A stretch of 64,000 bases of DNA from Picochlorum sp. 'celeri' (lineage: Eukaryota > Chlorophyta > Trebouxiophyceae): NCBI GenBank assembly GCA_010909725.1, contig JAACMV010000002.1, positions 992,001-1,056,000 on the forward strand, in the 5' to 3' direction. The notes below the pieces were generated by a model. It was not told the origin of the DNA. It ran no database searches and was given only the letters and a program-made list of their open reading frames with translations. Shown here piece by piece: positions 37,856 through 49,747 of the stretch; position 1 is the stretch's first letter; the number at the start of each line of letters is the position of its first letter. A program made the position numbers and the translations under genes.

Positions 37856-37885
37856 TCAGAATTGCACGAATGAATATGAAGTTTT

Positions 37886-39506
37886 TTATACGAGACCGGT
37901 TCCAAGGTCCATTTTTCTCATGGAGTTGGACAGCCCATCTGCTGTACGGAGGGGTTCAATCTGCAACAAATATATACATGACATTAGTAGTTTTCTTATG
38001 TATGAATATACAAAAATGAATAGAATACGTACGAAATCTGCTTGTTCACATGCTGCATATTCGCTTGAGACTGCCCCAACAACTTCTCGGGCATCCTCAA
38101 ATTCCTCTGGATCAAACACTTCATTTCCCTTGTCATCTATTCTGTGGAACAGTGGATATCCCTGGTAATTATGCACAAGTGCTTTCTTCTTGTACATCTT
38201 GTCAAACTGAGATAATGTACGATTGAACAAGTGTCTAATGGATGTATGGTTGGCGAGCATGAGTCCAGACACACGGTGAGATGACTTGACATATGGAGAG
38301 GAGCGCGATAATGCAACCTGAATGGACGCTGGGCCCCATTCAATGAAGGACGCAAGTTTTCTCTCTCGAATTCTCATCAAACTTTGATGAAGCTGACTTG
38401 GATCCACATCACCCTGAATAATGTTCAAAATAGAGATATATCGGGACCGTTCCTGGTCCTTCTCACGCGCATGAGGAGACACCATGAGATTCTTTGGTTG
38501 AAGGAGGCGACGCATCACATCCAAAACGGTTGTCTTTCTCACTATAGAAGCATGTGATGATTCAGCAGCATCCAACGTCAACGGCGTGTATCCTGCCATC
38601 AAGAAATGGCACTGTGGTACTGGAATCAGGGACGCCAACAGGCCCATCAAGTCATTATTCATGTACCCAGGATATCGCAACGTCGCCGTCGATGCCGCCA
38701 TAACTGTTGCTACAAGCGTATTCGTCTGATCTATTTTCAAATTATCAATACGAAGCTGCTCCGTGGCGATGCGATTTAACGCAGTATTGTCCAACACCAC
38801 AACAGCATCCGCATTCAGTGTCAACCTTTTCAATGCCAGGACAGAATTGTATGGATGCACCACCACATCTGACTCCGACTGATTCGGAAACACAGAATAC
38901 GTCTGAATCAACTTCTTAGGATACCGATCGTTCAACGCCTCTAGAATAAAAGATCCCATTCCAGAGCCTGTCCCTCCAGCAATAGAATGTGCCAACGTAA
39001 ACCCTTCCAAACTATCAGAATACCCAGCCTCTCTATCAATCATATCCAGAATATCCTCCAAAACACTTTCACCTTGATGATACCCACTCCCCCAGTTATT
39101 ACCAGCCCCTCCACCATCCTTGGACACAAAGATGTTTTCTGGATTGAACAAACTCTTAATCTCCGAGTTCTGAATCTGATTGATCACTCGCGGCTCCAGA
39201 TCGAACAAACACGCACGAGGTATATATCTCTCATCATCAGCCTGATAGAAAAACACATCTTTTCTGTCATTGATGGACGTACTAGCAAAATCTTGGAGAA
39301 TGCCATCGTTGTTGATCCCGTGCTCAGCGCATAGCTTTTTCCAAAACTCGGATCCAATCTGCGACATTATGTAACACAAAGATTCATATTCTGATGTTGA
39401 TGACACAGATGATACAGCCCTTTCGTCTCAAACAAATGTCGTTTAAACAAATACCAACCTGATTTCCGCACTGTCCGACCTGAAGCGTGATAATCTCCCT
39501 TGGCAT
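37886..39506 (-). CDS. TUBG: Gamma-tubulin
   Basis: Exons are 39459-39506, 38033-39358 and 37886-37960, giving 482 residues. Exon 1 encodes the canonical [16 protein letters not shown] start and joins [14 protein letters not shown] of exon 2 over a 100-nt intron with a GTTGGT donor. The GTP-binding GGTGSG loop lies in [11 protein letters not shown], and the YTPL and C-terminal helix regions are intact. The second intron (72 nt, GTACGT to TTGCAG) is a multiple of three and free of stops, so a retained intron would still give an open frame; splicing restores the family-like EQADF-IEPLR junction. Gamma-tubulin nucleates microtubules at spindle poles and other organising centres. Confidence 0.95.
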
Positions 39507-39823
39507 ATTCCTTTACTTACTTGTCATGTATATGTAGACGCTTAATCTGGTTTATGGACCAGATCTAAGGTAGGGGGTTGAGCGTGACAAGAAAAGCGAC
39601 GGTTCAGGGTCACGACGGATACACACAAAAATACGTTTCTATTCGATTCCAGACGTTGATGGAACTGTGTTGTAAACCACAAATGTTGTATTTTACACTG
39701 ATCCGAGTCAGAGGATGATGCTTCTTCTTCTTCAGCAACCGCATAAAACGCATAGTTTTAATCTTGTTAAACCGTCAAGGCGCAGCGTTGATGGGTCTCA
39801 GAGTCTGATCATTCATGCTCATG

Positions 39824-41420
39824 CTAGGAGGCTTGTGCCTGACTGACGAGCCTTTCTCGCACCCGCTTTTGCTTTTCCTCCATCTCGGTCGATAAAGTAT
39901 GTGCAGCTCGAGGCATGCTATCCCATTCCGCCGCTACTCTCTGCTTTACGCTGTCAAAATCAGGCCATGTATGCTGTATTGGTTTCCTGTCATAGACCAC
40001 ATGAAGCAAGTTGTCCTGTGGGTTGACAGAAGATGCTGGGAAGACGGTGGGGACACCATCGACGAGAGTAACAGCTACTTCTCCTGGGAGACTAGTCTTT
40101 GATGTATCGCTGACTGGGAACTTCATCACATCCACAGAGTTTCCATCCGCATAGGTGATGTGACAGAGCTTGACAGCCATACTCAATGTATCTCTGTTGA
40201 CCCTTTGCAACAGGCCTCCACCCATACCAAATGCAATATTTTGGGCGCTGTATCCCTCTGCAAGAGCATAGCGTAGGATGTCTGCAATGACTGGAGTGCT
40301 GACACCATCTCCTTGGATGACCCCGACACCTTGTGTCACTTTGTATCCCTTGTTATTCACGGTGACGCCAAAAGTTTTTTCTGCGGCTCTCAGAGCAGCT
40401 AGAACAGAGTCTTTTGGATCTCCAGAATCAGGTCGTAACACCCAGTATCCACCAGATTCAATCATTTGGGCAGAAACTGCTGGGACAACAGTGTCGAGTG
40501 CTTTTTGATAGTTGTATGAATCCATGACGGTTGCAAAGAGACCAGTGCCAAACTTTTGAATCATATTCTCAATCGCCTCTCGCTCCGTCGGCCATGCCGT
40601 CATCACGCTGTGCTCTGTGGCTGGTATGCTCATGCCCACTGGTTTTCCTGAATTCAGTGCAAACTGGGCATAGTATGCAGCTGACAGTGTATCCGTTCCG
40701 TCAAAATTTAATAAATGTGATACACCTCCAAGAACACTTTGCTCCATGCACGTGCATCCGCGGAAACCAAAGTCGTGCAGTCTGGATGCAAGAAGAGGAG
40801 AGTCTCTTCCCTCGTCAACCGACACCTCAAAAGCATCTGCAATGATATCCTTTGCTCGACGAGATAATGTCGCAACTGTGACTGGATACCATGTTTGTAC
40901 CAGAAGAGTCTCTAAAAATGTACAAAGAGGCGCGTACTCGCCCTCTGCCGTGATCTGAAACACTGGAACATGGGGTGCAATGACCATGCCCTCTGGCAAT
41001 GCTTGCACCTTGACTGGCATATATCCATCATTTTCCTCGATAAATTTCAAGAATAGATCCCTTGGATACGGGAATGACGAATGCATGGGAGCCATATGGC
41101 CCGAATAGAACACGTCAGCCTTGTCCACATCCTCTCTGGTCCATTTCCGTTCCACATAGTGCTCTATAATATATCGAATGCCATACCATATCATTCTCGT
41201 GTCCTTCTCATCCCCATCGAATCCTTGTCTAAATTCTCCATACTGCGCACGAGGTGGGAACACGCATGAGTATCACATTACATCTGAACACGACTTGAGA
41301 GGACAAGAGTCAAGACACACGTACAGCAACCATTTTGGTGGCATCTGGATACTGGACAAAGTGAGATGCTTTATAGGAATCGGTCAGAACCGATATTGGG
41401 ATATAATCATGCACATTCAT
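39824..41420 (-). CDS. NAMPT: Nicotinamide phosphoribosyltransferase
   Basis: Exon 1 (41325-41420) and exon 2 (39824-41242) join over an 82-nt intron with a GTACGT donor and a GCGCAG acceptor, giving 504 residues (human NAMPT is 491). Exon 1 contains TDSYKASHFVQYP, matching the NAMPT start. Exon 2 has the HDFGFRGCTCMEQSVLGG block, the PATEHSVMTAWP motif with the catalytic-loop His, WVLRPDSGDP and FGMGGGLLQ. The enzyme makes NMN from nicotinamide and PRPP for NAD salvage in two steps, an alternative to the nicotinamidase route usual in plants and yeast. No targeting peptide is evident, so probably cytosolic. Confidence 0.95.
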
Positions 41421-41803
41421 AGTGTTGGAGGAGGTTGCCCAGGTCACTAGAAAGACGCATAGAGGGAGAACAACTTGGTACAGGTATTATTCTCTGGTTG
41501 ACTGCTGCCCTGCCCAGAATTCAACCTCCAAACACACGACGAGAGATGTTCTTGTTCAGCGTTCAATCTCAATCGATCAACCCAAGGGACAAGAATATAG
41601 TGACTGTATGCTGTAGTAATCAAAATACAAGAAAGCAAGGGTATGACAGCAGGAAGATGACGCTACGCCGATGTGCCACCGGCCCTGGTGTCAAAACTAT
41701 CGAATTATGGAGAAATTTGATATCGACATTGCCCATCGATCTGATACAACAATGTGGTACGCGTATAGCGATTTTAGTATTCAAATGTAAATTCAATAGC
41801 CGC
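41421..41803. promoter_or_regulatory. Divergent promoter region between NAMPT and gamma-glutamyl hydrolase
   Basis: The 383-bp stretch separates two divergent start codons and must carry both promoters and 5' UTRs. A plus-strand frame is open through most of it in phase with the hydrolase gene, but its translation lacks coding character. I take the hydrolase start at 41804, where a signal anchor begins. No specific sites are identified. Confidence 0.4.
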
Positions 41804-42947
41804 ATGATGTGTCGGTTTCGTGTGTTGGCAGCTGCAGGCCTTGTAGCACTTGTGGCACTTTGTTTTGGGGCTCGTTTTTTTAGTCAGAATACCCAGGTGA
41901 TTCATGTCCATGGCGACCTTCATGTGAGTGGATCTGATAGGAAACATGAATCAAAAGAGTGGAAGACATATCGCCCTCTGATTGGCATATTGTCCCAAGG
42001 GGGGTCTCCAGCACCAGAGGGGTCATCATATATTGCATCCTCATATGTGAAATTTGTCGAATCAGCGGGCGCTCGAGCTGTTCCAATTCTTCATGATATG
42101 AGTCATGCTGAGGTATGTATGGTCTAAGGCATGTATTCTCATGTGCTGGTGGCTTGCTGAGTTTTTTTTTTCATCATGATGGTGTATGCAGATGAAGCGT
42201 CGTTTCAAGGCAGTGAATGGGATTTTGATTCCAGGGGGAGGGCAGGATTTGTCCCCCGGTCACCCTTTTTATGATGCTGTGAAATATTTATTCGATTTGA
42301 CCATTGAAGAAAATGATAAAGGTGTCTTATTCCCTATGCATGGAACATGCCTTGGTTTTGAAGCTATCGCAATTGCTGCTACTGGCAATACGTCCATATT
42401 GGGTCGATTTGACGCGGAGGATTACGCGCAGCCCTTATATCCAACAGAGCATGCAGAAGATAGTAGATTTTTCAAGGCTCTACCTCCACGAGTCGTGGCC
42501 AATTTGTATGCCAAGCCATATGCTATGCAAAACCATATGAATGGCATTGCCTTTAGCGTATTTGCTGAGAATCCTCGATTGGATGACTTTTTCCAAGTAT
42601 TGACACTCAGCATTGATAGGCAGAAGAAAGTGTATGTGTCTACGATGGAGGCCAAGGACTATCCAATTTCCGCAACACAGTGGCACCCAGAGAAGAATGC
42701 ATTTGAATGGACTCGAGATGAAGATATTCCACACCACCCTGATGCCATCGAAGTGACACAGGAGGTTGCAAATAGTTTCGTTGATCTTGCTAGGATGAAT
42801 TCGCATGCACCCCGATCCAGGGATGAGGAAGAAGAATTGCTGATATATAATTACAGCAAGGATATTGTGTACAGTGGCAAACACCTTCGACCTGGGGAGG
42901 AGGTGAACTTCGACCAAATCTACGTCTTTCCTGACGCTTCACCGTAA
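41804..42947 (+). CDS. GGH: Gamma-glutamyl hydrolase (folate polyglutamate hydrolase)
   Basis: Exons 41804-42112 and 42192-42947 join over a 79-nt intron with a GTATGT donor and a ATGCAG acceptor, giving 354 residues. An N-terminal hydrophobic segment (about residues 6-24) acts as signal peptide or anchor. The class I amidotransferase-like fold follows: [11 protein letters not shown], the [10 protein letters not shown] loop, catalytic Cys in MHGTCLGFE, and catalytic His in [16 protein letters not shown] trims gamma-linked glutamates from folates in the vacuole or secretory compartments. The C-terminal YNYSKDIVY block is family-typical. Confidence 0.93.
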
Positions 42948-42971
42948 CTTATACTCATGAATATGTCTTCA

Positions 42972-43449
42972 TTATTCCTTTTTATTTCTCTTGTCTGGCT
43001 CTGTTCCCCGCAACAGTGTCTCCATGTCTATGCTTGATAGGATTTCTTGAATTTTCTGCTGCTCTACATATTTCAATTCCCTATCGGCTGCTGCTTGTGC
43101 GCTATCTAATTTATCCTCAGCATTCTTACGTAAATTTTCAGAATTCTCCTTTACCTCTTGCATCTGCGTCACAGTCTTTCGCAAAGCTTGTAGCACATGC
43201 TCCTCTGCTGCCTCCTGTTCTGCCTGTTGCAGTTCTTTCACTTTTCTAAGGATTTCTTGATTCTCCAGAATCCTCTTCTTCGCCAAAGCAATCTCTTTAT
43301 TCCCAAAAGACTGATACGTTTGTATCAACTGCATCCAAAGAGCAGTAGAAGGCAAATACAGTCAGTATAAAGCATGGTGGTGAGGGAGAGAGTATTTCAA
43401 AACCACAACTGGCTCTGCGTACCTGTCTAATGGTCCTGAATAGCCCCAT
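42972..43449 (-). CDS. Small coiled-coil protein (127 aa)
   Basis: Exon 1 (43423-43449, encoding MGLFRTIRQ) joins exon 2 (42972-43328) over a 94-nt intron with a GTACGC donor and a ATGCAG acceptor. The product is almost entirely helical, with heptad-like spacing and many Lys, Glu and Gln from residue 20 to 115. No membrane segment or known motif is visible. The short hydrophobic N-terminus (MGLFRTI) could be a membrane-contact or targeting element. Function unknown. Convergent with GGH, 24 bp between stops. Confidence 0.55.
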
Positions 43450-43609
43450 GTGAGGTACGTATCGTTTAACAGTGAAAATATAGTGTCATTTTTTAATGTA
43501 ATATCGAGATTCGTGGCCAAATGCAGTCATTAAGCTTCTGCTGGATGCCCTGCGTTTCCTTGAATAAACCAAAAAAAGGGAAACTCTCCTCCATTTTTGG
43601 AATGACAAT

Positions 43610-44602
43610 ATGCACCCAATCCTCCCATGCACACTGTTTGATACAGATATAAAAACAAGAATGCCTGTATCAGTCAATGTGGTAGGAATCGGTCACATGA
43701 TTCAGAGTACTCGTCGAGTCTTCGGATCCACACCACCAACAGCAAGAAGAAGACTGCTACGAGCCACACAAAGGGCACATGTGTCTCATCCGGGCGATCA
43801 GGCAGCAGCATTCCATCGAAGGAAGATTGTGACTGCGGCTCCATTCATAGTTCCAATGCTGCTGGCCGGTGGTAGGTCAATGGCTAGTACTGTCTCATCC
43901 TACCCAGAAAAAGCAGAGGATGTTTTGGTCAATCCAAAGTTTCCGGAAGCATGGCCCTACGGTCCCGAGGCCTTTCAGCGCTATGACGAGTCTCCAGATT
44001 CCCAGTTCTATGGTGAGCCTCGTTTTGTGACTCATATTGATGACATGGCCATCAAAGCATTGACAGAGTTTTATGAAACATCATTTCCAAAGTCTGGGAC
44101 GCCTGGTACTGCATTGCTCGATATGTGCTCTTCTTGGATCAGTCATTATCCAAAAGGATATAAGGCGGATAGAATTTCGGGTGCTGGTATGAATGAAGAA
44201 GAGTTGAAGAGGAATAGTGCACTGACAGATTATGTGGTGCAGGATTTGAATGAGAATCCATCCCTTCCATATGAAGACAACACGTTTGACGTTGTGACAA
44301 ATGCCGTGTCGATTGATTATATGAATAAACCTTTGGAAGTGATGAAAGAAGTACACAGAGTGTTGAAACCAGGGGGTCTGGCAATCATGTCTTTCTCAAA
44401 TAGATGTTTTCCAACAAAGGCTGTAGCTGTGTGGACGAGCACTGGAGATTTGGATCATATTTGGATTGTGGGGTCGTATTTCCACTATGCTGGTGGATTT
44501 GAACCACCTGTGGCAAAAGAAATTACCAAAAAGGGTCTCTTGGGCACGACAGGAGATCCCATGTATGTTGTTTGTTCAAGGAAACAAAATGTGGACTTTT
44601 GA
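43610..44602 (+). CDS. SAM-dependent methyltransferase (type 11), organelle-targeted
   Basis: The 330-residue protein has a long Arg/Thr-rich N-terminal extension of about 90 residues, then a class I methyltransferase domain. Motif I is LLDMCSSWISHYP, a variant in which the usual Gly-rich loop is replaced by C-S-S-W. Later motifs are DNTFDVVTNAVSIDY and VLKPGGLAIMSFSNRCFP. Plant and algal homologues with the CSSW loop are plastid proteins of unknown substrate. An internal Met near residue 95 (MASTVSSYPEK) is a possible alternative start. Confidence 0.78.
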   Translation: MHPILPCTLFDTDIKTRMPVSVNVVGIGHMIQSTRRVFGSTPPTARRRLLRATQRAHVSHPGDQAAAFHRRKIVTAAPFIVPMLLAGGRSMASTVSSYPEKAEDVLVNPKFPEAWPYGPEAFQRYDESPDSQFYGEPRFVTHIDDMAIKALTEFYETSFPKSGTPGTALLDMCSSWISHYPKGYKADRISGAGMNEEELKRNSALTDYVVQDLNENPSLPYEDNTFDVVTNAVSIDYMNKPLEVMKEVHRVLKPGGLAIMSFSNRCFPTKAVAVWTSTGDLDHIWIVGSYFHYAGGFEPPVAKEITKKGLLGTTGDPMYVVCSRKQNVDF

Positions 44603-44738
44603 AAAAGGAAAATAAAAGTATGGGTTTACATCAATAACAATATATGATGATCTCCTGCACATTCATTCATCCGAATCTTGAAATATATATGGTGTTGAAT
44701 GCGCTCAAAAAGTAAGTATACACTCAACAAAAAGGATT

Positions 44739-47700
44739 CTACTTGTCCTCTTTGAGAACTGCAGACACACGCTGCAAGTTTCCGGCAACACGCTCGACTT
44801 CTCCAATTTGTTCATTGAGTTTTCTTTTATCCTCCTCATCAATGTAATCTCCCACATCTTCTGTAGCCTTTCTGATATCTGCAATTGTGTTTTCTGGGAG
44901 AGGAGTGGGTGACGGTCTGTCCAGAGGGCTGATTGATGTTCTTGCAGTTGCAAGGGTCTGAGAAACTCTAGCGAGTGATGGTGGGGCCTTTCCTGACATT
45001 TTCTTGGACACAAGTCTTTCGATTCCTGAGATGGCGGCATCAATCTTTCTTCCGAGCAACTTCTTCTCGACCCTTCCGGTCGCTTCTGGACCAATGTCGG
45101 CATCAGAAGGCTTGGCTGCAGATCTGACATTAACAAGAGCTGCAGTCCTTGCCTGGAAGATATCAAACTTGAGCAAGAACCAATACAAGATCACCTTCAT
45201 CAGATCTTGTACGAAGAAGAAGACAATACAGTAAATCCATACCCACAACGGCCACAAATTATACTCCTCAAATGGAGAGTTGTCATCATGGACATTGAGA
45301 CCTTGCACCTGAACACCATCAATCTGACCCTTTGGCCACAAACATCCCAAGATTGTCGAGATACCAAGTGCAAGCGTTGCAGCAGCAAAGAGAATCAGTC
45401 CCGGTCTATGACTCCAGAAGCCTCCTGGACTAGTTCTGGCAGCAAACAATGTCAGGAAATCTGAGAGCGATACCTTGAGATAAATCAATGTAACAATCTG
45501 ACCATAGGCTGGAACTGGAAGTCCCCATTCTTCAAACAACGATCCGCAGCTTGGAGAGTCCAATGCTGCCCATAACATGAGTAGGGATGTTCCCATGGAC
45601 ACCAAGCCCAACACTGCTGATGCCGTGAATAAAACTCTGAGGTTCCACTTTTCTGGTCTGGGAGATGGGTTTGCTCTGTCATATCCAACAGAAATGAGGG
45701 TACCATCGTTCAACACGGTAATCAGGAGAAGCAAGATGACTGGGAGCTGGAAGAATGCTGGGCATTTCACCTCGTAGTCACATGTCTCGACATAATTGTC
45801 AACACACTCGCTGTATCCATCCTCATTGAACCTCACAGTGTTAGTCACACCATTCCTGCATATATTAATATATCCGGTCTTGATGTCGTGCGTCTCTCCA
45901 TCTGATGATGTATAGGTATTGATTTCGTTGTAGCAGTAGTACTTGTCTGGTGGGAACGCAAAGACTGTGATGAAGAAGAAGATGAGGAGCTGCAATGTAG
46001 CAGCAATACGGTAGTTGATAAAGTTCTGCACTCTCTGGAAAATGCATCTGGCCACAAATATGGCATGAATCAGAACGGAAAGTCCTGGCTCTGTGAGAAC
46101 AATATCAGCTGCTGCCCTTGCTGCATCAGTCGCACCAGACACTGCAATTCCGACATCAGCTCTCTTCAATGCTGGAGCATCATTCACACCATCACCAGTC
46201 ATACCAACAGCAAATCCTTGCTGTCTCAATGCCTCAACAATAAGATACTTGTGCTCTGGGAATACCTGTGCGAATCCATCTGCTTCGAGAATAAACCTTC
46301 CATATTTTTCCTTCAAATCAGGGGGTGCTTTGCCATTCTCATCGAGTTCTGGCAGACCTGATGCATCGGGAATATTGGTTCCCAACCCCAGAATTCTACT
46401 CATTTCCTTGGCGATCAGAACCTGATCACCAGTGACCATCTTCACATCCACGCCAGCCTCCAAGGCAGCATCAATCGTTGCCTTTGTATCTGGTCTTGGT
46501 GGATCCAGGAATGTTAACACACCAAGAATGGCCCATTCAGACATATTTGCATCTGTTGTGATTGCCACAGAAAGGCATCGAATTCCCTTTGCCCCCTGAA
46601 TCTGCACCTCTGCTCTCACTCTCTCGCGAATAGTCTCATCCGTTGTCAATGCTGCCACAATCTGTGGCGCACCCTTGGTCACCTTGAAGGTCTTTCCATC
46701 AGGTCCCTTGATTGTCGATTCTGTTCTCTTCAAAATAGGATCAAATGGCATATGATCAAGCATTTCATAGCTCTCCAAAGCATCCAAGTCGGCAGCCCCC
46801 AACACCATTGTATCCAAGGCATCCTTGGCAGGCTCCTTCCACTTGGCAGCAAGTGCAGCGTACTGCACAACAGACTTCATATCCTTTGCGTATTCAGAAT
46901 ATGTTGGGCAGTGCTCCTGGATCATCATCGTATTCAATGTCAATGTTCCAGTCTTATCTGAGCACAACATATTCATTCCAGCCATCTCCTCAATGGACGC
47001 AAGGCGAGTCACAATGGCACCGTGCTTGGACAGCTGGCGAGATCCCAATGCAAGAGTTGTCGTACAAACAATCTCAATGGCAATAGGAATGGAAGCGACG
47101 AGCAACACAACTGCGAAAGAAAGAGCCTTGGTAAATGGCTCACCCTCTGCCACTGTCAAGTAGATGAGGGCAGTAATACAGAGTGTCAAAGACATGATAA
47201 TCAACACGGCCATGATCTTCAAAAGCAATTTTTGAAGAGATCCAAGATCATCATCACCAGAGAGCAACATGGCAGTTTTACCGAAAAAGGTATTCTTTCC
47301 AGTAAACTCCACTGTTCCCTCCACCTCACCTCTGGTGATTGTACTTCCCATCTTTGGTCGAGATCCCCTCACCATTGTGACAGGAAGAGATTCACCGGTC
47401 AAAGCAGACTGGTCGACTTCAATACGTCCCTCATTCACAATACAGTCGGCTGGTACGGCAGCTCCAGCACAGAGAAGCACCAAATCACCAGGCACAATCT
47501 GTGTTGCATCCATCTCCTGCCACTTTCCATTACGCTTTGCAGTTGCCTTGGGCTTCAAAGAAGCTTTCAACGCAGCTACAGCGTCAGCAGCCTTGATTGT
47601 TTCATACCATCCCAAGGTGGCATTCAAGAACTGGATGCCCAACAGGATGATGGCATCAATCCAGTTGGTTCCAGGACTTCCCTCAGTCACCGCGTTTGCA

Positions 47701-48181
47701 ATGGTAATACCGACTTCGACAAAAATAGCAATCCAAATCATAATAGGCATTGGTGCCACAAGCAACTTGAGGTAGATCACCAGCTTGGATGTCTTCTTCT
47801 CCACAAGTTCGTTTGGTCCATACTCGGCCAACAACTTCGCAGCCTCTGCATGCATATGCGATTTCATGGTTAGGCGCGTATGGGTGCCACTAAAATCATT
47901 TTGAATACTTTAAAAATAAATGTATCACGCATGCATTCCAATTAACGCCACTATCGCAAGCAAGCCTGCGAATCTGTGCGCAACGACGCACCATCGTCCG
48001 TGAGCCCTGTGGAGGCCTCAAAGTCCTCTAGCTTATCCTCGTGTGACAATGCTTTTTTGACATCATCTTGAGGATTGTGGCCAGTTAATTTGTCCTTCTC
48101 CTGGCGAGCAAACTCAGCCAGGTCCTCCCCAACCTCCTTGAGGTCTTCGCCGACCTTTTTCAGATCGTTCTTTTTCCCCAT
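44739..48181 (-). CDS. P-type (P3A) plasma membrane H+-ATPase
   Basis: Exon 1 (47992-48181) and exon 2 (44739-47845) join over a 146-nt intron with a GTGCGT donor and a ATGCAG acceptor, restoring GLTDDEAAKLLAEYGPNEL at the junction; total 1,098 residues. The catalytic Asp is in CSDKTGTLT, the actuator loop TGES is in ALTGESLPV, and the hinge motif is in GMTGDGVNDAPALK. About ten membrane segments are visible. Pumps of this class create the proton gradient for nutrient uptake. It is longer than plant AHAs (about 950), with an extra Cys-rich extracellular loop near residue 720 and a C-terminal tail of over 100 charged residues. Confidence 0.93.
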
Positions 48182-48532
48182 GTGAATGCACTTCTGTAGG
48201 GAAAAATATGGGTGACACGTTCTTCAGAACCAAATAATTCTGAAGATACGCGAGGCCTTGTGATGGAATGGGTCATGCATGCAATCCATCTTACCCTACC
48301 TGGATAAAATGGGTACAACGGATCCCATCAAGTTCCTCAACTGACCGAGTACAGTGCATGGAAAGGATACAAAAAGCCCTGGGATGTGCCCACCACAATT
48401 AGGGTAAGGTATTTTTTGGCGTTTCCTTACATGATTCACATCAACATATACATCTCTTTGATTGACAGCTTTCAGAAGGCACCAAGAAACGTGGTGGTAC
48501 TGTACGTGTCTGGCGAAAGAGACATACTAGAG
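48182..48532. other. Intergenic, promoter of H+-ATPase and an unresolved small gene
   Basis: Besides the H+-ATPase promoter, this stretch contains an 8-bp inverted repeat (CTTCAGAA/TTCTGAAG near 48210-48235). From about 48310 to 48410 a plus-strand frame reads like protein and ends at a GTAAGG donor. A GACAG acceptor near 48470 is followed by more coding-like sequence that runs to a stop inside the neighbouring minus-strand gene. No start codon fits that frame, so I do not call a gene. Confidence 0.35.
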
Positions 48533-49420
48533 TCATGAGTCCCTCATCACACTGCCATCGTTCAATATGAGAACCCTTTCCGGGTCTGTACCAGACGAAA
48601 ATCGCTCCAAAGACGCACTCATTCTGGCTGGATTAATGGAAACTTTCTCAACTCGGTTGACAATTCTATTCAATTCTCCATACAGCGGCTGGAATTCATG
48701 TGGAGGAGGGACCTTGTCTCCCTCTAGAATATCCTTGGCAGAAGCAGTCCCATATAGCACTGTGTTCTTCTCCGTGTCTACTGCCATACTACCCTTCATA
48801 AAAGAAACGCCAAAAATAGGTCCATGTACCAAACTTGTGCTCACCATATCGATACCCTCGCCAAAAGGAATGGTGAGCACATCTGTCTTCTCACTCATTC
48901 CCGACCCACATGACGAGGCAAATTCAATCCCGTGGAGAGGACGAGACCCGTCACCTGCCAAAAACGATTGCTCAAAGTCCATCGTCGTGCATACAGAGAA
49001 TACAGACCGTGTCTCCTTGCCAAACATGAGCCCAGCCCCTTTGAACTGAAATTTGACAAACAGGGGTGCACTCCATCTCGTTAGGGATTCGTGAGGCGAT
49101 GGTAATCTGCATGCACATGTATGGATCGCCACACATACAGTTCTTCAAGTGAATCAGAGAATGCAATAATGATGACAGTACCTTTTAAGGAGAATCCCTT
49201 GTCCTTGCATGGTTCCATACAGGCAACTCGTTGTCTTGACAGAGTACACCAGAACAGTCTTTGCCATTTCAATTATCCAGGGTTTCAAAGGACTTTCATC
49301 AAAGGATGGCCTCCCTGACGTCTCTCTATTACCCTGCTGCACAATGTGACGAATTATATCTTCTGCTTGCTGACATTCGTGGGCAAACTGTCTATGCACG
49401 GCATCATTTACATTCGACAT
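48533..49420 (-). CDS. Protein of unknown function (270 aa)
   Basis: Exon 1 (49182-49420) and exon 2 (48533-49106) join over a 75-nt intron with a GTACTG donor and a ATGCAG acceptor; the joined frame reads through K-R-L-P-S-P-H. The N-terminal part is helical and the rest looks beta-rich, with Gly/Ser turns such as FASSCGSGMSEK and a VHGPIFGVSFMKGSM region. There is no signal peptide, membrane segment or recognised motif. Confidence 0.55.
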
Positions 49421-49747
49421 GGTTCATTCAGTGATTAGTTTGCATCTAGTACTATTTTTGATACAAACTGGTGTGGCTGAGGAGCTGCAGATGTTGTCCC
49501 ATTAGTACCCTTGCAGAAGATCCGCCACGTGGCGGTCGAGATTTTTTTTTTTAATTCCGACACTTGCCTCCGTGCGATTTGAAGACACGATCATCACCAT
49601 CGTGAGAGAGTCCCAATCATTATATACATACGTGGTGCATTGCTCTCGCCATTGGTGCAACGCAAAGCAACAGAGAAGGAGAGCAAGCCTTGTTCTGTGC
49701 AACAAGGGCAGAGCAGCAGCCCACCCAAACCCAAATATAATACCGTC

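Noticed and set aside
41435..41803. In-frame upstream extension of gamma-glutamyl hydrolase
   Set aside because: The translation lacks coding character and would place about 120 residues before a clear signal anchor at 41804.
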